Below, one piece after another: positions 1 through 7,007 of a stretch of DNA of 19,930 bases. Numbering within the stretch: position 1 is the stretch's first letter; each line of letters begins with the position of its first letter. A program made the translations under genes and the position numbers. The notes under the pieces are model-generated. The model was not told where the DNA came from, made no database searches, and saw only the letters and a program-made list of their open reading frames with translations. This DNA comes from an uncultured Clostridia bacterium (GTDB taxonomy: Bacteria; Bacillota; Clostridia; Christensenellales; Aristaeellaceae), in the NCBI GenBank assembly GCA_934663625.1, contig CAKUKP010000056.1, positions 1-19,930 of the forward strand, in the 5' to 3' direction.

Positions 1-1
1 G

Positions 2-37
2 TGCGTATCATCAGAGGAAGGCAAGGGCTACGAATAA
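2..37 (+). CDS. possible C-terminal tail of a gene entering from the left edge
   Basis: One frame on the plus strand is open from the window edge and ends in TAA at 35-37, giving an 11-residue tail that reads CVSSEEGKGYE. Its only support is that the frame is open, that the tail has a plausible hydrophilic composition, and that a strong hairpin follows about 40 bases later. Eleven codons are too few to identify a family, and the open frame may be chance. Confidence 0.2.
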   Translation, partial: CVSSEEGKGYE

Positions 38-74
38 TCGCATTCCCGATTCTCTACATCATAATATCGAAGCA

Positions 75-98
75 CCCCCTGCCGGAATCGGCAGGGGG
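75..98. terminator. 10-bp perfect hairpin between the left edge and the solute-binding protein gene
   Basis: CCCCCTGCCG at 75-84 pairs perfectly with CGGCAGGGGG at 89-98 around a GAAT loop. It lies just past the stop codon of the minus-strand binding-protein gene, so it most likely ends that operon. It could also serve a convergent plus-strand gene ending at 37. Neither side has a clean run of T, so termination may be imperfect or the hairpin may mainly protect the mRNA 3' end. Confidence 0.6.
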
Positions 99-127
99 CG
101 CCATTTAAGGGGGTGTTGTTGTATTAA

Positions 128-1762
128 TTACAGGCCGTAGTAGGTGTTCAGCACTTCCAGATAGCGGGTCAGACCCAGATCCTCCAGACCATCGAGATAG
201 GCCTGCCAGTCGGCATCGTTATCGATATCGGTCTTGCCGAGGATGAAGCTTGCATAGCTCGCGCGGACATATTCGCCGATCGTGGTATTCAGCTCGGAAT
301 ACTCAGCCAGCAGGTCTTCATCTGCGCACCATACGATCTCAGGAATGTTGCCCTTTACGCAGTACGCATCATAGTTCATGTGCGCGCGGTAGTCGGGATA
401 GGTACGGCCATTGGAGTTCGGATCCACGGCGGTCTGTTCGAACAGAGCGCGGGTAACGTAGGTCGGAACGCCGGTATGCGCCGGAACTTCGGTGTTGCCG
501 GAGCCTTCCAGAGAAGCCTTCACGAGGATGGAGGGCGTTTCGCCAACCAGGCTCTTGAATTCATCGGTGTATTCCCAGTCGCGGCCTTCGATGCCGTACC
601 AGGTGGTCTTCATCGTGCCTTCCTGACCGAGCCAGTAATCCAGCCATTCGATGGCGGCTTCGGGGTTCTTGCAGTTGGCGGAGATGAAGCAGGAAGGATA
701 GTACAGAGCATCGCTGCGCTGATAGGTTTCGCGAACGTTTTCATCGTAAGCGTTCTTCAGCGGCGGGATCGCCTCGAAATCAACATAGGCGCGCTCATAG
801 ATGGACTGGGTAACTGCACGCATATAGAAGGGCGCGGCTGCCAGACCCACGATGATCTCTTCAGGGGTCGCCTTGCTGGTGGTGGCGCGGTAGTCGGTCA
901 AATTCAGGATGAAGTCCTCTTCGGAATACAGGCCGTCCTCATACAGCTTGTTGATCCAGCTCAGACCATCGCGGTATTCCTGCGTGTTCGCTTCGAATAC
1001 CAGCTCGCCATCCTCGGTGATGTGATAGTAATCGTGGCAATTCCACAGCTGGAACGCGGACATGATGTAGCCCATGGAGCTGCCGCCTTCGATGGCAGCC
1101 GCGGCGTTGCCCAGCAGCGGGATTTCATCGGTGGTATCGCCGTTGCCGTTCATATCGTGATCGCGGAAGTACTCCAGCAGCGCGCGATATTCATCCAGCG
1201 TTTCCGGATAGTGATCCACGCCGGTGGCTTCCTTATACTGTTCGAACCAGGGCAGGAACAGGAACTGCTTGTTCCATACGGTCTCGTTCGGGGAATCCTG
1301 TACGTTCCACAGGGTGTAGATGTTGCCATCGCCGCTGGTGATGATATCCTTCAGATGCGGATTATCGATCAGCTGCTGCTTTGCGTTCACGGTGTAATTT
1401 TCGATCAGATCGTTCAGGGGCAGGATATCGCCGTTGGAGCCGAAGCTCTGCACCATGGCGGTGTCCGGGAACCACCAGAGAACGACGTCGGGGCAATCGC
1501 CCGCGATCAGGCTGCGGCGGATGGTTTCAACGATGTCCGCGTCCGCAACCTCGATCCATTCGATCTTGATGCCGGTCTGCTTTTCGTACTCCAGCATGGT
1601 GGTATTGTTCTTCCAGGAATCGCACGCGGTGTTGATGCATGCCATTACGGTCAGGGTGATTTCCTCATCAACGATGGGGAACGTGCCGGGCTCGGCGACA
1701 TCAGCGAAAGCGGCTACCGGCAGAATAAACAGAACCAGTAAAAGCGCAAAGATTCTCTTCAT
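128..1762 (-). CDS. extracellular solute-binding protein of an LplA-type carbohydrate ABC importer
   Basis: This 544-residue protein would capture an oligosaccharide outside the membrane and deliver it to the two permeases encoded just upstream. Residues 1-20 are a signal peptide (Lys-Arg, hydrophobic core, AFA before Asp21). There is no cysteine near the cleavage site, so it looks like a signal peptidase I substrate rather than a lipoprotein, which is unusual for a Gram-positive binding protein. The body has family-1/LplA features: the early segment on an EYEKQTGIKIEW pattern, a PDVVLW motif, a calcium-loop-like D-x-N-x-N-x-D segment near residues 204-214, and a C-terminal aromatic-rich part. 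The length fits LplA/YtcQ proteins (about 500-550). The start is fixed by AGGAGG at 1770-1775. It is the last gene of the lplB-lplC-SBP operon, after a 124-base gap. The true sugar is not visible from sequence. Confidence 0.9.
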   Translation of the reverse strand: MKRIFALLLVLFILPVAAFADVAEPGTFPIVDEEITLTVMACINTACDSWKNNTTMLEYEKQTGIKIEWIEVADADIVETIRRSLIAGDCPDVVLWWFPDTAMVQSFGSNGDILPLNDLIENYTVNAKQQLIDNPHLKDIITSGDGNIYTLWNVQDSPNETVWNKQFLFLPWFEQYKEATGVDHYPETLDEYRALLEYFRDHDMNGNGDTTDEIPLLGNAAAAIEGGSSMGYIMSAFQLWNCHDYYHITEDGELVFEANTQEYRDGLSWINKLYEDGLYSEEDFILNLTDYRATTSKATPEEIIVGLAAAPFYMRAVTQSIYERAYVDFEAIPPLKNAYDENVRETYQRSDALYYPSCFISANCKNPEAAIEWLDYWLGQEGTMKTTWYGIEGRDWEYTDEFKSLVGETPSILVKASLEGSGNTEVPAHTGVPTYVTRALFEQTAVDPNSNGRTYPDYRAHMNYDAYCVKGNIPEIVWCADEDLLAEYSELNTTIGEYVRASYASFILGKTDIDNDADWQAYLDGLEDLGLTRYLEVLNTYYGL

Positions 1763-1886
1763 GGAATGTCCTCCTCAATTAATTCGATATTCTAACTAAA
1801 AGTCAAACAAGCGCGTCCGGCATGATAAGAACTGTTTTTTCCTCCTTTCGACGATTATCATCATGCGCACAGCGCCAAATCACGCG

Positions 1887-2795
1887 TTAACCCTTCACGG
1901 CGCCGATCATAACGCCCTTTACGAAGAATTTCTGAATGAACGGATATACGATCATCATCGGAACGGTGGCGATCACCATGACGCAATACTTCATTACGTC
2001 CTGCCGCTCTTCCATCGCGGCCGCCGTCATGGAATCGGTCGCAGCGTTGGAACCGGCGTTCTGCGAAGTAATCAGCAGATTGCGCAGGATGTTTGCCAGC
2101 GGCATCTTTTCCAGATCCAGCAAGTACATCATCGCGTTGAAATAGGAATTCCACAGCGCCGATGCATAGTACAGCGCGATAACCGCGATTACGGGGCCGG
2201 AGAGCGGAATTACGATGCGCAGAAGGTACGTAATTTCGTTTGCGCCGTCCAGATCCGCCGCCTCCTTCAGATCGTGCGGGATGCTGTCCGAAAAATAGGT
2301 ACGCATCACCAGCATGTTGTAGATCGAAAGCGCGCTGGGCAGGATCACCGCCCACATCGTGTTGTACAGACCCATATTCTTGATCCACAAAAACGTGGGG
2401 ATCAGGCCGCCGTCAAAATACATGGTAAACATGCAGATGAACAGCATCACGCCCGCGCCGGGCAGATGTTTGATCGAAAGCGGATACGCGCAGCAGATCG
2501 TAACCACCAGCGCGATCGCCGTGCCCAGGCAGGTATACAGAACGGAATTCGCAAAGCCCGACCACAGCAGCGGATAATTGAAGCACGCCTTAAAGCCCTC
2601 CAGCGTAAACCGATCCGGAATCAGATCCAGCGGCAGAACGCCCTTAGTGAAGGAAGATATCGTGGCGTACACCAGCGGATAGACGATGGCGAGAAAGAAC
2701 AGCAGCAGAATGAGCGCCGAAATGCCCAGCATCACCCGATCGCCGGCGGTATAGCTCTTTTCCTCGATGCTCATTTTCCTTTTTTTCATCATCAT
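1887..2795 (-). CDS. carbohydrate ABC transporter permease, LplC/YtcP (MalG-like) family
   Basis: This 302-residue polytopic membrane protein is one half of the translocation channel. It has the N-terminal cytoplasmic lysine-rich start, a first membrane helix near residues 20-42, and the typical C-terminal half with the EAA loop, visible as LKEAADLDGANEITYLLRIVIPLSGP, which docks onto the ATPase. The C-terminus ends in the family-typical FVKGVMIGAVKG pattern. The start at 2795 has GGAGGG eight bases upstream; two further Met codons follow directly, so the exact first residue may shift by one or two. It begins 18 bases after the stop of the partner permease, so the two are co-transcribed. No ATPase is encoded in this operon; the MsmX/UgpC-type ATPase at 4965 is the likely partner. 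Confidence 0.93.
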   Translation of the reverse strand: MMMKKRKMSIEEKSYTAGDRVMLGISALILLLFFLAIVYPLVYATISSFTKGVLPLDLIPDRFTLEGFKACFNYPLLWSGFANSVLYTCLGTAIALVVTICCAYPLSIKHLPGAGVMLFICMFTMYFDGGLIPTFLWIKNMGLYNTMWAVILPSALSIYNMLVMRTYFSDSIPHDLKEAADLDGANEITYLLRIVIPLSGPVIAVIALYYASALWNSYFNAMMYLLDLEKMPLANILRNLLITSQNAGSNAATDSMTAAAMEERQDVMKYCVMVIATVPMMIVYPFIQKFFVKGVMIGAVKG

Positions 2796-2813
2796 AAAGC
2801 CTTCCCTCCGATC

Positions 2814-3770
2814 TCACCACAGGGAGCTTCCGCTCACCAGCTTGGCAACCTTGTTCACGATGAACAGCAGCACCATGTTCACAACAGAAGTAAACATGCC
2901 GATTGCGGATGCGTAGGAATACTGCGGAACCATGGACTGCATGGCGATCTTGTACGTATAAGTGGAAATGATTTCCGATGCGCCGCGGTTTAAATCGTTC
3001 TGCAGAAGCAGTACCTTTTCATAGCCGATGTTCATCAGCGATCCGAAGCGCAGAATCAGCAGGATTACGAACGTCGCCAGCACGCCAGGAATATCGATAT
3101 GCCAGATTCGGCTGCGCAGGCTCGCGCCGTCCACGATCGCCGCTTCGTGCAGTTCCGGCGAAATGCCCGCCAGCGCCGATATGAATATGATGGAATTAAA
3201 GCCCAGATTCTGCCATACGTCCGACCAGACGTAAATGTGCTTGAACGCGGTTTCCGATCCCATCCAGTTGGCCGCCGTGCCGCCGAAGAATTCGATCACC
3301 TTATTAATTACGCCCGTGCGCGCGGACAGAAACTGCGTAAGCAGACCGCAGACGACGACGGTTGAAATAAAGTGCGGCGCGTAGCTGACCATCTGCACCG
3401 ATTTGGCAAAGCGGTTTGATCTGCAATAGCGCAGCATCAGCGCAAAGATCAGGCACAGCGGGAAGGTCAGAAGCGAATAGACGTTCAGCGTCAGGGTGTT
3501 TTTAATCGTCGTCCAGAAATAGGGGCTGTCAAAAAATTTGATGAAATTCTTAAAGCCCACCCACTGGCTCTGCAAAACGCCCAGCGCAGGCTTGTAATTG
3601 CGGAAAGCAATCTGCGCGCCGTACATGGGAATGTACTTAAACAGCAGCAGAACGGCGAGCGGAATCGCAAACATCAGATAAACCAGGCCGTACCTTTTCA
3701 TGGTATATTTAAAGCCCTTCCGCTTTGACCTGCGCGGTGCAGCCGCTCCATTCGACTTTTTCATAACCAT
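2814..3770 (-). CDS. carbohydrate ABC transporter permease, LplB (MalF-like) family
   Basis: This 318-residue permease pairs with the YtcP-like protein downstream. After a basic N-terminus it shows the LplB pattern: an IPLAVLLLFKYIPMYGAQIAFRNY-type first helix and periplasmic start, five further hydrophobic segments, and an EAA loop of the form ELHEAAIVDGASLRSRIWHIDIPG, which contacts the nucleotide-binding subunit. It ends in a short SGSSLW tail typical of the family. The start at 3770 has GGAGGG eight bases upstream; ATG at 3764 is a less favoured alternative. It is the first gene of the minus-strand importer operon and is transcribed divergently from the YesL-like gene. Confidence 0.93.
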   Translation of the reverse strand: MVMKKSNGAAAPRRSKRKGFKYTMKRYGLVYLMFAIPLAVLLLFKYIPMYGAQIAFRNYKPALGVLQSQWVGFKNFIKFFDSPYFWTTIKNTLTLNVYSLLTFPLCLIFALMLRYCRSNRFAKSVQMVSYAPHFISTVVVCGLLTQFLSARTGVINKVIEFFGGTAANWMGSETAFKHIYVWSDVWQNLGFNSIIFISALAGISPELHEAAIVDGASLRSRIWHIDIPGVLATFVILLILRFGSLMNIGYEKVLLLQNDLNRGASEIISTYTYKIAMQSMVPQYSYASAIGMFTSVVNMVLLFIVNKVAKLVSGSSLW

Positions 3771-3863
3771 ACCACGCTCCCTCCAACTCCTCCGTATTCA
3801 GACCCCTCACATCGTCCGAAAACCTCAGCCGCGCTCCGAATATCGAAAATTTAACATAAGTCA

Positions 3864-3892
3864 ATTATAGCGGATTTAGATAAATATAGTAA
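3864..3892 (-). promoter_or_regulatory. probable leftward promoter for the lplB-like operon
   Basis: On the minus strand a perfect -10 box TATAAT lies at 3864-3869. A weak -35 TTACTA is placed 17 bases upstream, at 3887-3892. Transcription would start near 3857, leaving a leader of about 85 bases. The poor -35 suggests dependence on an activator or weak basal expression. Confidence 0.45.
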
Positions 3893-4018
3893 TACACAAA
3901 ACGGTCTATTTCCGGTACTTTCCTGCTAAATCCGATAAATTATTCAATTGACAACGGACGTTCCGTCCGCAAACTTATCGTTCATTTTTGATGAACGATC
4001 ATCATTTGTTTGAATGCA

Positions 4019-4047
4019 TTGACAATTATTCTCGGTTGTGCTATATT
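4019..4047 (+). promoter_or_regulatory. sigma-A promoter for the yesL-like gene
   Basis: TTGACA at 4019-4024 and TATATT at 4042-4047 are separated by 17 bases, close to consensus. The start would be near 4054, about 44 bases ahead of the ATG at 4098. The half-site ATGAACGA at 4073-4080 falls in the transcribed leader, where a bound repressor could block elongation. Confidence 0.75.
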
Positions 4048-4097
4048 GAATCGACAAAAGTTTGTTGTATGGATGAACGAACGTCTGGAGATTGCGC

Positions 4098-4754
4098 ATG
4101 AGGAAGCTGTTTCAATATGATTCACCCTTTATCAACTGGGTGAACCGCATGGGTAGAATCGTTATTCTTAACCTGCTGTGGGCAATTACCAGCATTCCCC
4201 TGCTGACCATCGGCGCATCTACCGCCGCCATGTATCGGATTGCCATCTCTCTCGCCGAAAAATCGGAGAATTTGCGCATATTCAGGGATTACTTTACAGC
4301 GTTTCGCACAAACCTCAAGCAGGGCACCCTGGTGATGCTGATTCTGCTGGCGCCGATTGCGCTGATTGTGCTGAATCTTCTTCTATTGTTTTCCGGCAGG
4401 CTCGGCACTTCGATTTTCATCTATATCGTGTGCTTTGTGCCGGTTCCGCCGGTTCTGTTTATCCTCGCCTACGTATTTGCATACATCGCCCTGTTTGAGG
4501 ATAAGCCGATGCGCACCATCATCAATTCCGCGATCATCAGCATCGCCAATCTTCCGAAAACGATTCTGATGGTGATTTTGAATCTGCTGCCGCTGATTCT
4601 GTGTCTGTTCGCTACGGAATTGTTTTTGCGGCTTCTGTTCGTATGGCTGCTGTTCGCCTTCGCTTTGATCGCGTATTTAAATTCAAAGCTGCTTTTGAAG
4701 GCGTTCCGCCCGTATCTGAATGAAACGGAGGGGGAAGCTACAGCCGACGCATAA
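4098..4754 (+). CDS. YesL-family (DUF624) integral membrane protein
   Basis: This 218-residue protein has the DUF624/YesL signature start (short basic N-terminus, a W..R...L..LN.LW...SIPLLTIG-type first helix), followed by a cytoplasmic stretch rich in charged residues and four further hydrophobic segments near residues 75-100, 105-135, 155-175 and 178-200. YesL-type genes accompany LplABC-like oligosaccharide importers in Firmicutes; their biochemical role is not established, and a helper function for the transporter is only inferred. I prefer ATG at 4098 (TGGAG at 4086-4090, seven bases upstream) over the in-frame TTG at 4092, which has almost no spacing. It is divergent from lplB and is followed by the ATPase gene 210 bases later. 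Confidence 0.85.
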   Translation: MRKLFQYDSPFINWVNRMGRIVILNLLWAITSIPLLTIGASTAAMYRIAISLAEKSENLRIFRDYFTAFRTNLKQGTLVMLILLAPIALIVLNLLLLFSGRLGTSIFIYIVCFVPVPPVLFILAYVFAYIALFEDKPMRTIINSAIISIANLPKTILMVILNLLPLILCLFATELFLRLLFVWLLFAFALIAYLNSKLLLKAFRPYLNETEGEATADA

Positions 4755-4759
4755 TTTGA

Positions 4760-4788
4760 TAATACTCCGGTAATCAACCGGATTATTA
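4760..4788 (+). terminator. hairpin after the yesL-like gene
   Basis: TAATA-C-TCCGGT pairs with ACCGGA-T-TATTA around an AATCA loop (6 bp, one mismatch, then 5 bp). No clear T run follows, so it may be a partial terminator or a processing site between the YesL-like and ATPase genes. The remaining bases to 4964 show no convincing promoter. Confidence 0.4.
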
Positions 4789-4964
4789 TAGTACAGGCGG
4801 CGCGCGCCACTCCACCAAATGGTGCGCGTCAGCAAAAGAAACGGAGGAAAGATCATCCGCTGCGATTGGCGGTGCGGCAGTGTGGAGACCTGTCGTAAAG
4901 CGGCACGCATCATGCGGCTGCGAGGCTGTTCCTTGCGGAGGCAGAACAGCTACAATCGAAAGGT

Positions 4965-6131
4965 ATGGCAAAGGTACGTCTGGTGAACATCAAGAAGGTC
5001 TACCCGAACACCGAAAAGAAAAAGAAGCCGAAGAAGGGCGAAGTGGTCAAAAAGACCAATTTGCAGATCACGGCGGAAGGCGTCGTCGCGGTGCAGGAAT
5101 TCAACCTGGACATCGAGGACAAGGAATTCATCGTACTGGTCGGCCCGTCCGGCTGCGGCAAATCCACCACGCTGCGCATGATCGCAGGTCTGGAAGAAAT
5201 CACCGCGGGCGAACTGTGGATCGGCGATAAGCTGATGAACGACGTCGCGCCGAAGGATCGCGATATCGCCATGGTATTCCAGAACTATGCGCTGTATCCG
5301 CACATGACCGTGTATGAAAACATGGCGTTCTCCCTGAAGCTGAAGAAGATGCCGAAGGCGGAGATCGATAAGAAGGTGCGCGAAGCGGCAGAAATTCTGG
5401 ACATCACCCAATACCTGAGCCGTAAACCGAAGGCTCTGTCCGGCGGCCAGCGCCAGCGCGTGGCGATCGGCCGCGCCATCGTGCGCGACCCCGCAGTTTT
5501 CCTGATGGACGAACCGCTTTCCAATCTGGATGCCAAGCTGCGCAACCAGATGCGCGCGGAAATCATCAAGCTGCGCCAGCGCATCAACACCACCTTCATC
5601 TACGTAACCCACGACCAGACCGAAGCTATGACGCTGGGCGATCGCATCGTCATCATGCGCGATGGTTTCATCCAGCAGATCGGCACGCCGCAGGAGGTAT
5701 TCGATCATCCCGCGAACCTGTTCGTGGCAGGCTTCATCGGCACGCCGCAGATGAACTTCTTCGATGCGGAATTGATCTGCGAGGGCGGCAAATACTTCGT
5801 ATCGCTGGGCGGTCTGAAGGTAGAGCTGGACAAGGATAAGCAGGCGCGTCTGACCGCCAACAACGTCGAATCGCAGAACGTGGTTCTGGGCGTTCGTCCC
5901 GACCACATTCAGCTGGCGGATACCGGCATTCACGGCACCGTGGACGTAAGCGAACTGATGGGTTCCACCGTGCATCTGCACATCAACGCAAACGGCAAGG
6001 ATATCATCGTAATCGTGCCCACCAACGGCGCGGCGGCGCATTTCCCCACCGGCTGCAGCGTAAACCTGACCTTCAACGGAAACGTAGCGCACGTTTTCAG
6101 CAGGGAAACCGAAAAGAACCTCGAATGGTAA
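4965..6131 (+). CDS. sugar ABC transporter ATP-binding protein, MsmX/UgpC/MalK family
   Basis: This 388-residue ATPase hydrolyses ATP at the inner membrane face to drive sugar import, probably through the LplB/LplC-like permeases encoded leftward, which lack their own ATPase. Visible motifs are Walker A GPSGCGKST at 60-68, a Q-loop in MVFQNYALYPHMT, signature LSGGQRQR, Walker B VFLMDEPLSNLD, the H-loop in YVTHDQTEAMTLGDR, and the C-terminal TOBE-type regulatory domain ending with GVRPDHIQL and later strands. Odd point: residues about 15-38 are a lysine-rich insertion (KKKKPKKGEVVKK) between the A-loop tyrosine (Tyr13) and the first core strand, which shifts Walker A by roughly 24 residues relative to usual MalK numbering. 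No strong SD sits at the normal distance; GGAGG lies about 20 bases upstream and AAAGG is too close, so translation may be moderate. The start is chosen from the family-typical MAKV start. Confidence 0.95.
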   Translation: MAKVRLVNIKKVYPNTEKKKKPKKGEVVKKTNLQITAEGVVAVQEFNLDIEDKEFIVLVGPSGCGKSTTLRMIAGLEEITAGELWIGDKLMNDVAPKDRDIAMVFQNYALYPHMTVYENMAFSLKLKKMPKAEIDKKVREAAEILDITQYLSRKPKALSGGQRQRVAIGRAIVRDPAVFLMDEPLSNLDAKLRNQMRAEIIKLRQRINTTFIYVTHDQTEAMTLGDRIVIMRDGFIQQIGTPQEVFDHPANLFVAGFIGTPQMNFFDAELICEGGKYFVSLGGLKVELDKDKQARLTANNVESQNVVLGVRPDHIQLADTGIHGTVDVSELMGSTVHLHINANGKDIIVIVPTNGAAAHFPTGCSVNLTFNGNVAHVFSRETEKNLEW

Positions 6132-6141
6132 ATCAAATTCA

Positions 6142-6164
6142 TCCGGACGGCATTTGCCGTCCGG
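6142..6164 (+). terminator. hairpin directly after the ATPase gene (first copy)
   Basis: CCGGACGGC at 6143-6151 pairs with GCCGTCCGG at 6156-6164 around ATTT. The position, 11 bases after the TAA, suits a terminator, but the sequence after it (TCAGGATG) has no T run. The same hairpin recurs at 6365-6385, where a T run does follow. Confidence 0.55.
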
Positions 6165-6170
6165 TCAGGA

Positions 6171-6364
6171 TGTTGACAAAGTCAACAGACTGCCAGACCC
6201 TGAGAAACGCTGCAAGACAAGGAAACGCGGGCTGCAAATGAGGGCACATACATAGACGTATGTAACCGATTTTGCAGCTCGCGTTGACGCAGTAAGCAGA
6301 AATTTTCACTTCGTCAGAAGTATTTCAGAAAATTTCTGCGGTTGCGGCGTTTGTCAGCGGTCTG
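6171..6364. ncRNA. predicted multi-helix structured element, unknown function
   Basis: No gene lies here, but four nested helices can be drawn by hand. A small dyad TGTTGAC/GTCAACA is at 6171-6187. A closing helix pairs 6194-6215 with 6342-6364 (about 20 Watson-Crick pairs, one wobble, one bulge, one mismatch). Inside it, 6224-6238 pairs with 6271-6285 over 15 positions with a single G-U, capped by ACATAC/GTATGT at 6246-6263. Beside that, GCAGAAATTTTC at 6296-6307 pairs perfectly with 6328-6339, capped by ACTTC/GAAGT. Together they form a three-way junction. It could be a structured RNA, a MITE-like dispersed repeat, or a regulatory 3' UTR. Strand and transcription are not proven. I recognise no known RNA family in it. 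Confidence 0.6.
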
Positions 6365-6367
6365 TCC

Positions 6368-6397
6368 GGACGGCATTTGCCGTCCAGTATTTTTTTT
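6368..6397 (+). terminator. intrinsic terminator (second copy of the hairpin)
   Basis: GGACGGC at 6368-6374 pairs with GCCGTCC at 6379-6385 around ATTT and is followed by AGTA and a run of eight T at 6390-6397. This is a convincing rho-independent terminator. It would end transcripts that read from the ATPase gene through the folded element. Confidence 0.8.
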
Positions 6398-6494
6398 ATT
6401 TATGATTCTCCTTTTTTTGAATAAAAAACAACCGCGCCTGCGTCTATATAAATGAAACACGTAAAAATACCAATGGAAAGCGAGGGAGAGCCTT

Positions 6495-7007
6495 TTGACC
6501 AACACCATGCAGGGCCCGGCATGGACGGCGGATCGATTGATCGATACCTATGGCGATGAGCTGCTGAGGCTGTGCCTTCTGTACATGGGCGACAGGCAGC
6601 TCGCCGAGGACGCGTTTCAGGAAACGATGATCAAGGCATGGCGCGCATTGCCGAAATTTCGCGGGGAGAGCAGCATAAAGACATGGTTGTTTCATATCGC
6701 TGTGAACACCTGTCGGGATATGCTCCGCAGCAGCTGGATGCGAATGCGAAAGAACAGCGTTCCGCTGGACGTGGTTCCGGAGCTTGCCGAACAGGAAAGG
6801 GATGATCTGCGCGATCTGATTTCTTCCGTTCTGGCGCTGCCCGCAAAATACCGCGAAGTCATCGTACTGTTTTACTACAAGGAAATGAAAATTCGGGAAA
6901 TTGCCGATGTGCTGCACCTGCCGCAGGCGTCCGTATCCAGCCGGCTGCGGCGCGCACGGGCGAAACTGAAAATCGACATGGAAGGGGAAACGACGCATGA
7001 AAAATGA
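6495..7007 (+). CDS. ECF-type RNA polymerase sigma factor
   Basis: This 170-residue sigma-70 family protein has only regions 2 and 4. Region 2 reads from about residue 13 to 75 (LIDTYGDELLRLCLLYMGD, then DAFQETMIKAWRALPKFRGESSIKTWLFHIAVNTCRDMLR), and region 4 from about 105 to 160 (LPAKYREVIVLFYYKEMKIREIADVLHLPQASVSSRLRRARAKLK) with a clear helix-turn-helix. It redirects RNA polymerase to a small regulon, probably in response to an envelope signal, because its partner gene overlaps it and encodes a membrane protein. The start is TTG at 6495, favoured by GAGGGAG at 6482-6488, six bases upstream; ATG at 6507 is eighteen bases from that site and is less likely. I see no confident autoregulatory promoter in the leader. 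Confidence 0.92.
   Translation: MTNTMQGPAWTADRLIDTYGDELLRLCLLYMGDRQLAEDAFQETMIKAWRALPKFRGESSIKTWLFHIAVNTCRDMLRSSWMRMRKNSVPLDVVPELAEQERDDLRDLISSVLALPAKYREVIVLFYYKEMKIREIADVLHLPQASVSSRLRRARAKLKIDMEGETTHEK

Larger units (their letters stand above)
3771..4097. promoter_or_regulatory. divergent intergenic control region between importer operon and yesL-like gene
   Basis: This 327-base AT-rich gap has no gene. It contains a promoter for each direction and several dyads. An inverted repeat with perfect 9-bp arms, ATCGTTCAT at 3977-3985 and ATGAACGAT at 3991-3999, lies just upstream of the rightward promoter. A third half-site ATGAACGA lies at 4073-4080 downstream of it. A separate dyad, CGGACG at 3955-3960 and CGTCCG at 3964-3969, sits nearby. 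The layout suggests an operator set controlling both transcription units. Confidence 0.6.
6142..6385 (+). repeat. direct repeat of a terminator hairpin flanking a structured non-coding element
   Basis: An identical 21-base stretch occurs at 6142-6162 and 6365-6385 (offset 223), beginning TCCGGACGGC and ending GCCGTCC. The two copies bracket the folded element at 6171-6364. The arrangement could be a duplication of the ATPase gene's terminator around an inserted element, or two independently useful terminators. Confidence 0.8.

Noticed and set aside
380..1741. Long open frame on the plus strand opposite the binding-protein gene (453 codons)
   Set aside because: It is a shadow of the GC-rich minus-strand gene, with no family pattern and no SD, while the opposite strand encodes a clear LplA-type protein.
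4950..6092. Long minus-strand frame opposite the ABC ATPase gene
   Set aside because: The plus-strand frame carries all ABC ATPase motifs; the antisense product has no recognisable domain.
6453..6480. ECF-type autoregulatory promoter (TGAAAC followed by CGTC/CGTA) before the sigma gene
   Set aside because: TGAAAC is present but no -10 CGTC or CGTA lies 16 bases downstream, and the CGTC at 6441 is upstream of it, so spacing does not fit.
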